DNA from: Roseofilum capinflatum BLCC-M114
Lineage (GTDB): Bacteria > Cyanobacteriota > Cyanobacteriia > Cyanobacteriales > Desertifilaceae
NCBI RefSeq assembly: GCF_030068505.1
Contig: NZ_JAQOSO010000114.1
Location: 1-59,824 of the forward strand
Length of the DNA stretch: 59,824 nt
Direction of reading: 5' to 3'
The notes beneath the pieces are model-generated. The model was given only the letters and a program-made list of their open reading frames with translations, was not told the DNA's origin and made no database searches. The position numbers and the translations under genes are program-made. Below are positions 41,160-49,710 of this stretch, in pieces (the stretch's first letter is position 1; each line of letters opens with the position of its first letter).

Positions 41160-42887
41160 CTAATAATGGTTGCCCACTTTACGATGGTGAACGGCAGTTA
41201 GAGCATCGGGGTTACTGACTCGTCCGGTATCAATGGTGCAATAGACTAACCAGTGATCGGAAAGCTCCATACGACTGGCGACTTGACATTCTACATAAGC
41301 CAGAGCATCGGTCAAAATGGGGCTGCCATTGTTGGCGGTTTGGGTTTTGACTCCTTCAAACCGGTCTGCACCAGGGCCAAAGCGTTTGAGGAAGTGGCGC
41401 ATTAAGCCTTGATAGTTATCTTCGCTGAGGATATTGAGAACAAAGGTATCGCCCACATGCATCAAGGATTCGATCGCCCGGTCTTTGGCTACGGCAATGG
41501 TCACCCCTAGGGGTTTAAAGCTGGCTTGAGTTACCCAAGAGGCGAGCATGGCGCTTTTGAGTTCTCCTTTTTGGGCGGTAATGATATAGAGTCCACCACT
41601 CAAGCGACCCAAGGCCCGGTCTAGGTCATTATCCAGGGACTTCATCTGTTTAATGGCATCTTTAAGTCCCAAGATTTGCCCCATGTCGGTTCCTGCTTCT
41701 TCACAGAGTTGATAGGTGGCTTCTTTGGGTGCTTCTTTCACCAAAATAGCGGGAAAGGCTTCTTTGAGTCCCAGTTCTTGGAATTGGTTCCGCAGGGGAT
41801 AGATGGAGCGGTCGTCTCCTCCACCGGACTCAAACAGACCGATCGCCTGTTTGTCGTTGGCGGCGACTAAAATGGTACTGATGGCAGCTTCGGCTTCTTT
41901 GCCTAATTCTCCGGACTGGGGGGGAGCGCCAATGACCAGGGCTGAGGCCATTTCCACCAGTTCCCGGACTTCCTGGGGATCGGCAGCCCGCAAGTCCATC
42001 ATTTCTACGGCGATCCCGGTTTTGGTGATCCCATGGGCGATCGCTTGCGAGAGGCGATCGCTATAGCCATAATCGGAAGTGTAGAATACGGCGACGGTTT
42101 TTTCGGCTTTGGTTTTTTCCTTACTCCAGCGATCGTAACGCCCAGTGAGTTCCTCTAGGTTATGCCACAGGAGGGGGCCATGGCCGGTAGCGATCAGGTT
42201 AATGGCTGGAAGTTTGGCCATCCGTTTCATGGCGTTGACCACGGAGCGGGCATTGGGAGCCATTAAACATTCATAATAAAAGCGAAAGTCCGCTTCGATG
42301 TCGCTCAAGTTCTCATCGTAGGTATGGTCGGAGCAATAGTGCATTCCGAAGGCATCGCAGGTATAGAGAACCGAGGTTTTATGGTCGTAACTAAAGATGG
42401 TATCGGGCCAATGGAGATTGGGAGCGCTAATGAATTCGAGAACATGGCCCTGACCCAAATCTAGGGTATCGCCATTTTTCACCAATTGGCTTTCAAAGGG
42501 TTTATGAATCAGGTTTTGTAAGAATTGGACAGCGACTTTTGAGCCAACCACTACCGCATGGGGAGCGAGTTCGAGGACATCTTTGACCAGGGCACTGTGA
42601 TCAGGTTCAGTATGACTAATCACAATATAGTCAATGGTGGCGGGATCGATTTGTCCTTTGAGGGTGTCGAGATAGAGTTGCTCAAATTTGCGATGGGAAG
42701 TATCCACCAGGGCAGTTTTGTCTCCTTGGATGATGAAGGAGTTGTAGGTGGTTCCGTTTTGCAGTCCGAATTCGATGTCAAAGCGATCGCGATCCCAGTC
42801 GAGGCAACGGATCGTTGTAGTATTTTCGGCAACTGGAGCCGTTTCTATCGTTAGGCGTTTTTGAGGGCGATCGGTCAGTGCTACCAT
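41160..42887 (-). CDS. flv3: Flavodiiron protein, Flv3-like
   Basis: A 575-aa three-domain cyanobacterial flavodiiron protein: metallo-beta-lactamase-like diiron domain (about 30-260), flavodoxin-like FMN domain (about 265-405) and a flavin-reductase domain (about 425-575). Flv1/Flv3 reduce O2 to water with electrons from photosystem I. Diiron ligands are present as SHTEPDHS, NLHWPD, TCDAFG and ATGHGP. That favours Flv3 (or Flv4) over Flv1 and Flv2, which have altered ligands. No flv1 or flv2 partner is in the window. It protects photosystem I in fluctuating light. Confidence 0.9.
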   Translation of the reverse strand: MVALTDRPQKRLTIETAPVAENTTTIRCLDWDRDRFDIEFGLQNGTTYNSFIIQGDKTALVDTSHRKFEQLYLDTLKGQIDPATIDYIVISHTEPDHSALVKDVLELAPHAVVVGSKVAVQFLQNLIHKPFESQLVKNGDTLDLGQGHVLEFISAPNLHWPDTIFSYDHKTSVLYTCDAFGMHYCSDHTYDENLSDIEADFRFYYECLMAPNARSVVNAMKRMAKLPAINLIATGHGPLLWHNLEELTGRYDRWSKEKTKAEKTVAVFYTSDYGYSDRLSQAIAHGITKTGIAVEMMDLRAADPQEVRELVEMASALVIGAPPQSGELGKEAEAAISTILVAANDKQAIGLFESGGGDDRSIYPLRNQFQELGLKEAFPAILVKEAPKEATYQLCEEAGTDMGQILGLKDAIKQMKSLDNDLDRALGRLSGGLYIITAQKGELKSAMLASWVTQASFKPLGVTIAVAKDRAIESLMHVGDTFVLNILSEDNYQGLMRHFLKRFGPGADRFEGVKTQTANNGSPILTDALAYVECQVASRMELSDHWLVYCTIDTGRVSNPDALTAVHHRKVGNHY

Positions 42888-43066
42888 AATATATTTATCC
42901 TATATCAGAGGTGAGGAACGACGGCGATCGTCGTTGTTTCTTCTATTGTCTCTCCATTGTTACAAAATCCTAGGATTTCGGGAAGGTGAGTTTAGTAAGA
43001 AGAATTAATCACACCCGTTAATTGAAGATATACCTCCCTGTTTTGTCACTTTCCGAGTCTAATGAA

Positions 43067-43089
43067 TCACCGCTCCTTTAGGACGGTGA
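43067..43089. repeat. TCACCG/CGGTGA hairpin near the left end of the insertion sequence
   Basis: TCACCG-C-TCCT-TT-AGGA-CGGTGA folds as a ten-pair stem with one bulged base. Such hairpins are typical of IS200/IS605-type ends. Here it lies between the IS701 left inverted repeat and the transposase stop, so it may be part of the element. Confidence 0.45.
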
Positions 43090-43113
43090 GTATGTCAACC
43101 CAAACAAAAGAGA

Positions 43114-44340
43114 CTAACAACGAAGTTTCGGTTGAATCAGTAAACGAAAATCATTTAAGACACTTTTCCAACCCCCAGAGTCATGCCACTGTTCAGATAG
43201 AAAAGAATCAACCTTGGCTCGATTACTGTCTGAATCCTGGGACTCTAAACGATTTAATGACAAAAAAGGTTGACTCTTCAAGCTAATCATGAGACAAGCA
43301 CTCATGATGAGTTCCCACCATTTTTCAATCTGAGAAAATTGAGTTAATCGATAATTCGTCCAGCCTAATTCTTGTTTACATTCTCTAACTCTAGAGTCTC
43401 CCCAATTTTTTAAGGAATAAAGGTTGCCAACAATCTTTTTCATCGAGTTTTTTTCTGCTTGAATATTTGTTGTTAGCCAAGAAGTTGAGCGATCGGGAAA
43501 GGTTTTAGGATCTGTCGTTATTTCCCAATAAGTTTTTCCACTGCGGCTACCCAAAACAATTTGTCTAATATAGCCCTCTTCTGATGCTCGATTGTCCATA
43601 AATGTCGATAATTTATACCATTTATTTTCCCTAACCTTTTGATCGCTTGGCATCAGAACTGTACGATCGCTTCGAGTTGACAAAACATAGGATAAGTTAT
43701 ATTCTTCTAGTTTTTCCACCAATGTATGATCTTCTTTGTCCCAAGTATCTGCCAAGACTAATTCAATCTTAAAGCCATAATCTATCAGTTCGCTAATTAT
43801 CTCTGAAGCAATTTCACTCTTACTTCTGTAAATATCTCCTTCCTTTAATTTCCCTTCAGGCTTAAATACTTGACATAGGAGCGGAAAGGTTATACCTTTA
43901 TAAATTCCATAAGCATTGATTGAAACCATTCCTCGATCGACTTTTTCCAAACTTTCTAAGTATTGTTTGGCTACATAATCTGTTTTGTCTCCTTTTTTTT
44001 GATCCCCTATTTCATTCACGATTACAGTGATTTCTTCCCCGCTTAATGCTTCCAAGGTTTTCCTTAATCTTCGATCTTTTAAGTCTGTGACAGACCAAGG
44101 AGAATTCGCAATAAAATGATGTAATGATTGAGAAGAATTGATTCCCACTGCTTTGGCTATTTCTGGGAAAGATTTTCTCTTGATTGGTGAGATAATGCCT
44201 AGATGTAAGTATTTAAAATATTCATAACTTCTCACTTCACCAAAAATCTCTTGATAACTTTCACAATATTCATCGACAACCGAAACGGTTGGTTCCGGAT
44301 CTCGCGGCAAATGTTTTAAGATCTGTAACTCTACATCCAT
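43114..44340 (-). CDS. IS701-family transposase, probably inactive
   Basis: A 408-aa DDE transposase. Signatures include EIGDQKKGDKTDYVAKQYL, GMVSINAYGI, LKEGDIYRSKSEIA and VLADTWDKEDH (second Asp). IS701 members known to me have a D-D/E-T-G motif at the first catalytic Asp; here it reads VNEIGD, with Asn (AAT) where GAT would be expected. That single change should abolish catalysis. The frame is otherwise complete, so the loss may be recent. It lies between flv3 and the Tudor-knot gene. Confidence 0.82.
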   Translation of the reverse strand: MDVELQILKHLPRDPEPTVSVVDEYCESYQEIFGEVRSYEYFKYLHLGIISPIKRKSFPEIAKAVGINSSQSLHHFIANSPWSVTDLKDRRLRKTLEALSGEEITVIVNEIGDQKKGDKTDYVAKQYLESLEKVDRGMVSINAYGIYKGITFPLLCQVFKPEGKLKEGDIYRSKSEIASEIISELIDYGFKIELVLADTWDKEDHTLVEKLEEYNLSYVLSTRSDRTVLMPSDQKVRENKWYKLSTFMDNRASEEGYIRQIVLGSRSGKTYWEITTDPKTFPDRSTSWLTTNIQAEKNSMKKIVGNLYSLKNWGDSRVRECKQELGWTNYRLTQFSQIEKWWELIMSACLMISLKSQPFLSLNRLESQDSDSNRAKVDSFLSEQWHDSGGWKSVLNDFRLLIQPKLRC

Positions 44341-44488
44341 TGCTATATCTTCTTGCGTTCAGCCATTAATGTTCTATATTATTCTATTTTAATTGCCGGA
44401 GAGTGACAAAATAGATAGAGGGTTTCCCCAGATTAAAATCAACCGATGGCGCTAAACTATCAACAGGGTTAATCATGAGGATACAACG

Positions 44489-45796
44489 ATGGCAAAGTCA
44501 ATTATCCAGCTTGTCGATGAACTGCCTGAAGATAATATTACCGTCAAAGTCTTAAAAGCTCTCGATTTTGTCGTACCGGGAGAATGGAATAATCTAGTCG
44601 GATTTGATGCTACTATCGCCCATTTTACCGGAGAAACCGATCCCAAAACCATTCAGCGTATCCGCGATCGCGCTGCGGCTCTGTATCTCGATCCCGCCAA
44701 AGGCTATCAGGGTGCAGTCGGATTATATCAGGCGATCGATAAAGCCGATGTAGCCATGGGTACAGCCGCCTTAGCCAATAAGGTGGGTGAAAAGTTAAGT
44801 TTTCTTTCCTTTCTCAGTAACCTTACCCCCAAAGCCGACACTACCCAAACCATTGATTTACTCCTCAAAATTGCCGTAGAAGTGATTGCCTTTTGCAAAC
44901 TCAATGGCATTCCCCAACCCAATCCCCAAGTTTTCGCCAATTCTCTAGCTGAAAATTATCACAACGCCGGATTAATGCGAATGATTGCCTTAGTGTGCAT
45001 TGATGCGATGTTACCCTTGGGGCCAAATTTCTTAACCAAAATCCATGCCGTTATTCAAGGCATTAATCCGGGGACAGTGGCTGGAAACCCCGTGTTTTCA
45101 GGCATTCAAGACCAGATCCCCGGCGAAACCACCGGCGATCGCATCGGATTTGTCAATCAATGCTTTAGCGCGATCGAAGGGTGGATGAATCAGTTGGTTG
45201 CCCAAACTGGCATTACTCCAGAAAGCATTTTCAATCATTTGGGGAACTTTATCCAAATGGCCGATGATAATCTGGATTTTGTCGCCGCTTTTCTCGATCA
45301 AACTACCAATTACTACGAGCATACCGGCATCCAAACTGTTGCCCAGCGCTTAGTATTAGAAGCCTATGAATCCCTGCAAGCAGAAGGGGAAGCGCTCTCT
45401 GATGAAGATTCAGACGATAACGATGTTGATGGAAATGGTGAATTTTCCGTCGGAGACACCATTGAAGTTTGGGATAAAAAAGAAGAAGACTGGTATGAAG
45501 CAACTATTCGCAAAATTAAAGTCAAAAAAGATAAAACTCGCTACTATGTTCGCTATGTTGGCTATGGTTCCTCAGAGGATGAATGGGTCAAAGAAAAGAA
45601 TGTTCGCGCTTGTAACTTTGAAGATGCCGATGATAATGGCTATGCCGTTGGTCAAAAAGTAAAAGTTTGGGATGACGATGAGGAAGAATGGTATACCGCT
45701 CAGATTCAAAAAATTGACGGCGATCAATATCGAGTGCATTATCTCGATGAAGATGATTTTGACGATGAATGGGTCGATTTAGACGAAATTTGTTAA
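44489..45796 (+). CDS. Protein with two C-terminal chromo-barrel/Tudor-knot-like domains
   Basis: A 435-aa protein. Residues 1-300 form a helical region I do not recognise, with a Leu-rich segment resembling no known enzyme. After an acidic linker (about 308-325, SDEDSDDNDVDGNG), two similar SH3-like barrels follow, at about 328-373 and 384-433. Each reads VGxxIEVWDxxEEDWYEATI, then YYVRYVGYGSSEDEWV or YRVHYLDEDDFDDEWV. This is the Tudor-knot/chromo-barrel pattern best known from eukaryotic MOF and MSL3 proteins that bind RNA or methylated lysines. The domain call is from the W-Y-A, Y-V-H/R-Y and D-E-W-V signatures. The gene has its own start with no operon partner. Binding partner unknown. 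Confidence 0.75.
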   Translation: MAKSIIQLVDELPEDNITVKVLKALDFVVPGEWNNLVGFDATIAHFTGETDPKTIQRIRDRAAALYLDPAKGYQGAVGLYQAIDKADVAMGTAALANKVGEKLSFLSFLSNLTPKADTTQTIDLLLKIAVEVIAFCKLNGIPQPNPQVFANSLAENYHNAGLMRMIALVCIDAMLPLGPNFLTKIHAVIQGINPGTVAGNPVFSGIQDQIPGETTGDRIGFVNQCFSAIEGWMNQLVAQTGITPESIFNHLGNFIQMADDNLDFVAAFLDQTTNYYEHTGIQTVAQRLVLEAYESLQAEGEALSDEDSDDNDVDGNGEFSVGDTIEVWDKKEEDWYEATIRKIKVKKDKTRYYVRYVGYGSSEDEWVKEKNVRACNFEDADDNGYAVGQKVKVWDDDEEEWYTAQIQKIDGDQYRVHYLDEDDFDDEWVDLDEIC

Positions 45797-45857
45797 GCAA
45801 AAAAGGTTTTCCCCATTCCCCATCTCCCCATTCCCCATTCCCTATTGCCTATTGCCT

Positions 45858-46481
45858 ATGATGCCTACCACCTTACCCGCGCAAACCATCACCCTCAGAG
45901 AACTCATCGATCGCTTTGGCTTAACCTTAACCGAAGATGAAGACTTCTTTCCCGAATGGCAAGAAAATTTACCCGATATTTCTCCGAGCGATCGCCAACT
46001 CCTGGATAAAGTCAAAGCCGGTTATATCAACCTGCTCAACCATCCCCCCTTACTGGAAAACATCGTCAGAATGGCGATTTTAGACCCCATCCTCTTTATC
46101 GGCGACTTCTATATCTCCCCCTTCTATGTCAAAAGCGAAGAACCCATAGAGATTAGCGCAGAAGACGATGGCGTAATCATCAAAGGTCGAATTGATACCT
46201 TGATTTTGAAAGACCAATTTTGGATCGTGGCGATCGAATCCAAAAAAGCCGCCTTTTCCATCGAAGAAGCGCTCCCCCAGATCCTCGTCTATATGCTCGC
46301 CAGCCCTCACCCCGACCGTCCCTGTTTTGGTATGATCGCCACAGGAGGCAGCTTTATTTTTATCAAGCTAGTCCGAGGTGAAGTCAACCGCTATGCTTTA
46401 TCAGATGTTTTCAGTATTCGCAATCGCGGTAATCAACTCTACGAAGTTCTACGTATCTTAAAACGCCTAAGCGAGTTATAG
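45858..46481 (+). CDS. Restriction-endonuclease-like protein (PD-(D/E)XK type)
   Basis: A 207-aa protein of a cyanobacterial family often annotated as type I restriction subunit R-like. The core IIKGRIDTLILKDQFWIVAIESKKAAFS shows the PD-(D/E)XK layout: Asp in RIDTL, then the E-S-K of VAIESKK. The N-terminal helical part is FGLTLTEDEDFFPEW. Because it stands alone it is unlikely to be a working type I enzyme. A relic of a paralogue lies at 40733-40810. Two adjacent ATGs (45858 and 45861) are possible starts, preceded by a short tandem CCCATTCC tract. Confidence 0.75.
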   Translation: MMPTTLPAQTITLRELIDRFGLTLTEDEDFFPEWQENLPDISPSDRQLLDKVKAGYINLLNHPPLLENIVRMAILDPILFIGDFYISPFYVKSEEPIEISAEDDGVIIKGRIDTLILKDQFWIVAIESKKAAFSIEEALPQILVYMLASPHPDRPCFGMIATGGSFIFIKLVRGEVNRYALSDVFSIRNRGNQLYEVLRILKRLSEL

Positions 46482-46490
46482 CCCTGGACA

Positions 46491-46600
46491 ATGGGCTATC
46501 CCCATCTCCCTATTCCCCATTCCCCATTCCCTATTCCCCATTCCCTATTCCCCATTCCCTATTCCCCATTCCCCATTCCCCATTCCCCATTCCCTCCTCA
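46491..46600. repeat. ATTCCCC/ATTCCCT tandem tract
   Basis: About 14 tandem seven-base units of ATTCCCC or ATTCCCT run between the endonuclease-like gene and the next gene. A shorter tract of the same unit lies at 45812-45857. No coding function is apparent. Confidence 0.8.
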
Positions 46601-46693
46601 ACCCCACCTGACAATTCTGGTCGATCTTCTGTATTCTGAAAGGAAGCAACGTTATTATAATTTTTGTAAACAAACTCTAATCCAGATCCTCCC

Positions 46694-47023
46694 ATGAGTA
46701 ACAGCCCACTCCATGCCTTCTTTGTTGGTCGCGCCCTGTCCGAGGCGATCGCCGAAGAAGTAGAATACACCCTAACCCATGCCCTCAGTAACTTCGGCAA
46801 AGCCGACGCAGAACAACAAGAACGGCTGAAAAACTTCCCGCAAATGGTCTTAGACCGAGCCGAAGCCGCAGAAGCAGCCGCCCGCACCGGCAATCCTGCC
46901 CCCTCCCCCTCCGGACAACCTAACCCCCCTTCCCGCGACCTCCAAGAAACCCTCGATGATTTGCGGGCCGAAATTGCCCAACTGCGTTCCGAACTGCAAA
47001 AATATCGCTCCCGTTCCACCTGA
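46694..47023 (+). CDS. Small conserved protein next to the ABC1 kinase
   Basis: A 109-aa protein resembling the DUF6825-type family of cyanobacteria: an N-terminal helix with HAFFVGRALSEAIAEEV, a low-complexity Pro/Ala linker (about 60-78), and a C-terminal coiled-coil (TLDDLRAEIAQLRSELQKYR). No catalytic motif. It ends 47 bp before the ABC1 kinase gene, and the same strand and spacing suggest co-transcription and a shared membrane-related role. Function unknown. Confidence 0.75.
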   Translation: MSNSPLHAFFVGRALSEAIAEEVEYTLTHALSNFGKADAEQQERLKNFPQMVLDRAEAAEAAARTGNPAPSPSGQPNPPSRDLQETLDDLRAEIAQLRSELQKYRSRST

Positions 47024-47070
47024 AGCCCAAGCCCAGACTACCCTAAACCCACCCAATCGATCGCCCACTG

Positions 47071-48825
47071 ATGACTTCTGTATCTGCGCTCTCTGACGTA
47101 TCCGACAACCCATCAGCCCTTACCCCTTCCTCCAGTGCCCTGGAACAAGGCTATAGCAGCAAATCCTATCGCTGGAATCGTCCCAAATATTCCCGAAACC
47201 GTCGTTTTCTCGATATTTGGAGTTTCTTCTGGCTGTTTTTAGGCTCTCTATGGCTTAATGGCAAATCCTGGAGTTACCAAGGCGGTATGACCGAGGAAAA
47301 AATCCAAAAAAGACGGCGACAGCAAGCCATTTGGGTTCGGGACACCTTCCTCGATCTAGGGCCCACGTTTATTAAACTCGGCCAACTCTTCTCCACCCGT
47401 GCGGACTTATTCCCCATTGAATATGTGGAAGAACTCTCCAAACTCCAAGACCGCGTACCGGCCTTTAGCTATGAAAAAGCTGAAAGTATTATCAAAGAAG
47501 ACTTAGGAAAGTCGGTTCAAGACCTCTATCGCAGTTTTGACCCCGTTCCTATGGCGGCTGCGAGTTTAGGCCAGGTTCACCGGGCCCAACTTCATAGCGG
47601 TGAAGAAGTGGTGGTTAAAGTGCAACGACCCGGTTTGCGCCAACTCTTTACCATCGATTTAGCAATTCTCAAAGGGATTGCCCGCTATTTCCAAAATCAT
47701 CCCGACTGGGGCAAGGGACGAGACTGGCTCGGCATTTATGACGAATGTTGCCGCATTTTGTGGGAAGAAATTGACTATCTCAATGAAGGGCGCAATGCGG
47801 ATACGTTTCGGCGCAACTTCCGCCAAGAAAGTTGGGTGAAAGTGCCTCGGATCTATTGGCGCTACACCTCTCCCCGTGTTTTAACTCTCGAATATGCTCC
47901 AGGGATTAAAATTAGTCAGTACGATGCCCTAGAAGCGGCTGGATTAGATCGGAAAAATTTGGCTCAGTTGGGGGCAAAAGCTTATTTAATGCAAATTCTC
48001 TACAGTGGGTTTTTCCATGCTGACCCCCATCCGGGCAATATAGCCGTCAGCCCGGATGGATCGCTGATTTTTTATGATTTTGGCATGATGGGCCAAATTC
48101 AGGCGGTTACCCGCGAAAAACTGTTAGATACCTTTTTTGGTATTGCCCAGAAAGATGGCAATCGGGTGATGAATTCCTTGATTGCCTTGGGCGCACTGGC
48201 TCCGACGGGGGATATGGGGCCGGTGAGGCGATCGATCCAATATATGTTGGATCATTTTATGGATCAGCCCTTTGAAACCCAGTCGGTGAACCAAATTAGT
48301 GACGATCTCTATGAGATTGCCTACGATCAACCGTTTCGGTTCCCGGCAACCTTTACGTTTGTGATGCGGGCGTTTTCGACCTTGGAAGGGGTAGGGAAAG
48401 GCCTTGACCCAGAGTTTAATTTTATGGAAGTAGCGAGACCCTTTGCAACAGAGCTTATGAATAGTGGAAATGGATCGGCAGGAAATGATTTGTTGGGCGA
48501 ACTCGGTCGCCAAGCGACTCAGATGAGTAATACGGCTTTGGGTCTGCCCCGTCGTTTGGAGGATGCCCTCGATAAGTTGGAGCAGGGGGATATTCGCCTG
48601 CGGGTGAGAGCGACGGAGAGCGATCGCATCCTCCGACGTATTAGTAGTATGAGCTTGGTCAATACCTATGGTATCCTGATTAGTGGCTTGACCATTGCTG
48701 CCGCGATTTTGGTTAGTGCGGATAAACTAGGATTGGCTGTAGTGGTGGCTGTGTTGGCGATCGCCTTAGCGATCCTTCTGTTCCGCCTGTTGCGGCGAAT
48801 TAATCGTTTTGATCGAATGCCTTAG
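47071..48825 (+). CDS. ABC1/UbiB-family atypical kinase
   Basis: A 584-aa AarF/UbiB-like protein. The KxGQ signature appears in GPTFIKLGQLFSTRADL. The Ala-rich nucleotide loop is AAASLGQVHRA, followed by VVKVQRPG and the catalytic HADPHPGN with metal-binding YDFGMMG. The C-terminus has a long hydrophobic pair (about 525-575), probably anchoring it in the thylakoid or plasma membrane. The family influences quinone or tocopherol-type lipid metabolism. The substrate is not known. A PP2C phosphatase gene follows, which could reverse its action, but that is inference. Confidence 0.92.
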   Translation: MTSVSALSDVSDNPSALTPSSSALEQGYSSKSYRWNRPKYSRNRRFLDIWSFFWLFLGSLWLNGKSWSYQGGMTEEKIQKRRRQQAIWVRDTFLDLGPTFIKLGQLFSTRADLFPIEYVEELSKLQDRVPAFSYEKAESIIKEDLGKSVQDLYRSFDPVPMAAASLGQVHRAQLHSGEEVVVKVQRPGLRQLFTIDLAILKGIARYFQNHPDWGKGRDWLGIYDECCRILWEEIDYLNEGRNADTFRRNFRQESWVKVPRIYWRYTSPRVLTLEYAPGIKISQYDALEAAGLDRKNLAQLGAKAYLMQILYSGFFHADPHPGNIAVSPDGSLIFYDFGMMGQIQAVTREKLLDTFFGIAQKDGNRVMNSLIALGALAPTGDMGPVRRSIQYMLDHFMDQPFETQSVNQISDDLYEIAYDQPFRFPATFTFVMRAFSTLEGVGKGLDPEFNFMEVARPFATELMNSGNGSAGNDLLGELGRQATQMSNTALGLPRRLEDALDKLEQGDIRLRVRATESDRILRRISSMSLVNTYGILISGLTIAAAILVSADKLGLAVVVAVLAIALAILLFRLLRRINRFDRMP

Positions 48826-48911
48826 CCCAAAGTCTCCCACCAGGGGTTACAATCAGAGGGGAGAAATCTCTTCATGCCTATCTGTTAGTTACTGTTTTGG
48901 TCAGCAAACTT

Positions 48912-49667
48912 ATGAAACGCATCTTTACGGGTCTAACTGATACGGGGGTAGTCCGTTCTGTAAACCAAGATGCCTTCTACAATGACCCGGAAGGTCGGTT
49001 TTTTATTGTCGCTGATGGTATGGGTGGCCATGCCGGTGGCCAAGAAGCTAGTCAGTTAGCCACCACAGCTATTCAGGAGTATTTGTTGGCCCATTGGGAA
49101 TCCGATAAGCCTTCCGATCAGCTCTTGCAGGCAGCCTTATTGAAAGCCAATCAGGCCATTCTCGAAGACCAGCGCCAGCATCCGGAACGCTCGGACATGG
49201 GAACCACGGTAGTGGTCGTCTTGTTCCGTCCCTCCCCAGAGCAAGACAGGGAACAGCCTTGGGTGGCCCATATTGGCGATTCTCGTCTTTATCGACTGCG
49301 CGGCCATCATCTGCAACAGATGACCGTCGATCATACCTGGGTGGCTAAAGCGATGGCTTCGGGAGTCCTCGATCCGGAACAGGGGCGCACCCATCCCTGG
49401 AGGCATGTATTATCCCAGTGTTTGGGACGGGAAGATACCCAAGAGGATGATATTGATATAGACCTCATCGAGTTACAAGGGGGCGATCGCCTGCTGCTCT
49501 GTAGCGACGGCTTAACCGAAGAACTCCCCGATGGAACCATTGCCTCTACCCTCAAGTCTGTTCGCTCCTGTGACATGGCCGGACAGAAATTAATTGAACA
49601 GGCCAAAGAAAAAGGCGGACGGGACAATATCACCGTCGTCATTATTGCCCTAGAGCCTGAGTCATGA
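48912..49667 (+). CDS. PP2C-type protein serine/threonine phosphatase
   Basis: A 251-aa metal-dependent phosphatase. Motifs: SVNQDAFY, VADGMGGHAGGQEAS with the two metal-binding Asp and Gly, ERSDMGTTVVVVLF, VAHIGDSRLYRLR, LCSDGLTEELPD and GGRDNITVVII. The start is the ATG at 48912; a TTG at 48897 is less likely. It follows the ABC1 kinase gene by 86 bp. Its targets are unknown; Hanks kinases such as the one at 7733 are possible partners in the cell. Confidence 0.95.
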   Translation: MKRIFTGLTDTGVVRSVNQDAFYNDPEGRFFIVADGMGGHAGGQEASQLATTAIQEYLLAHWESDKPSDQLLQAALLKANQAILEDQRQHPERSDMGTTVVVVLFRPSPEQDREQPWVAHIGDSRLYRLRGHHLQQMTVDHTWVAKAMASGVLDPEQGRTHPWRHVLSQCLGREDTQEDDIDIDLIELQGGDRLLLCSDGLTEELPDGTIASTLKSVRSCDMAGQKLIEQAKEKGGRDNITVVIIALEPES

Positions 49668-49710
49668 GTCATCAGATCAAGTCCGATTAAATAGCTATAA
49701 TTACTAATCC

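Larger units (their letters stand above)
43038..44414 (-). mobile_element. IS701-type insertion sequence
   Basis: CTGTTTTGTCACTTTCCG (43038-43055) and CGGAGAGTGACAAAATAG (44397-44414) are terminal inverted repeats with 16 of 18 positions matching. They enclose a single transposase gene on the minus strand, giving about 1377 bp. No clean target duplication was identified outside the ends, so the exact edges may be off by a few bases. Confidence 0.7.

Noticed and set aside
43062-43286. A 74-aa plus-strand frame
   Set aside because: It overlaps the transposase gene on the other strand and the IS end, with no ribosome-binding site.
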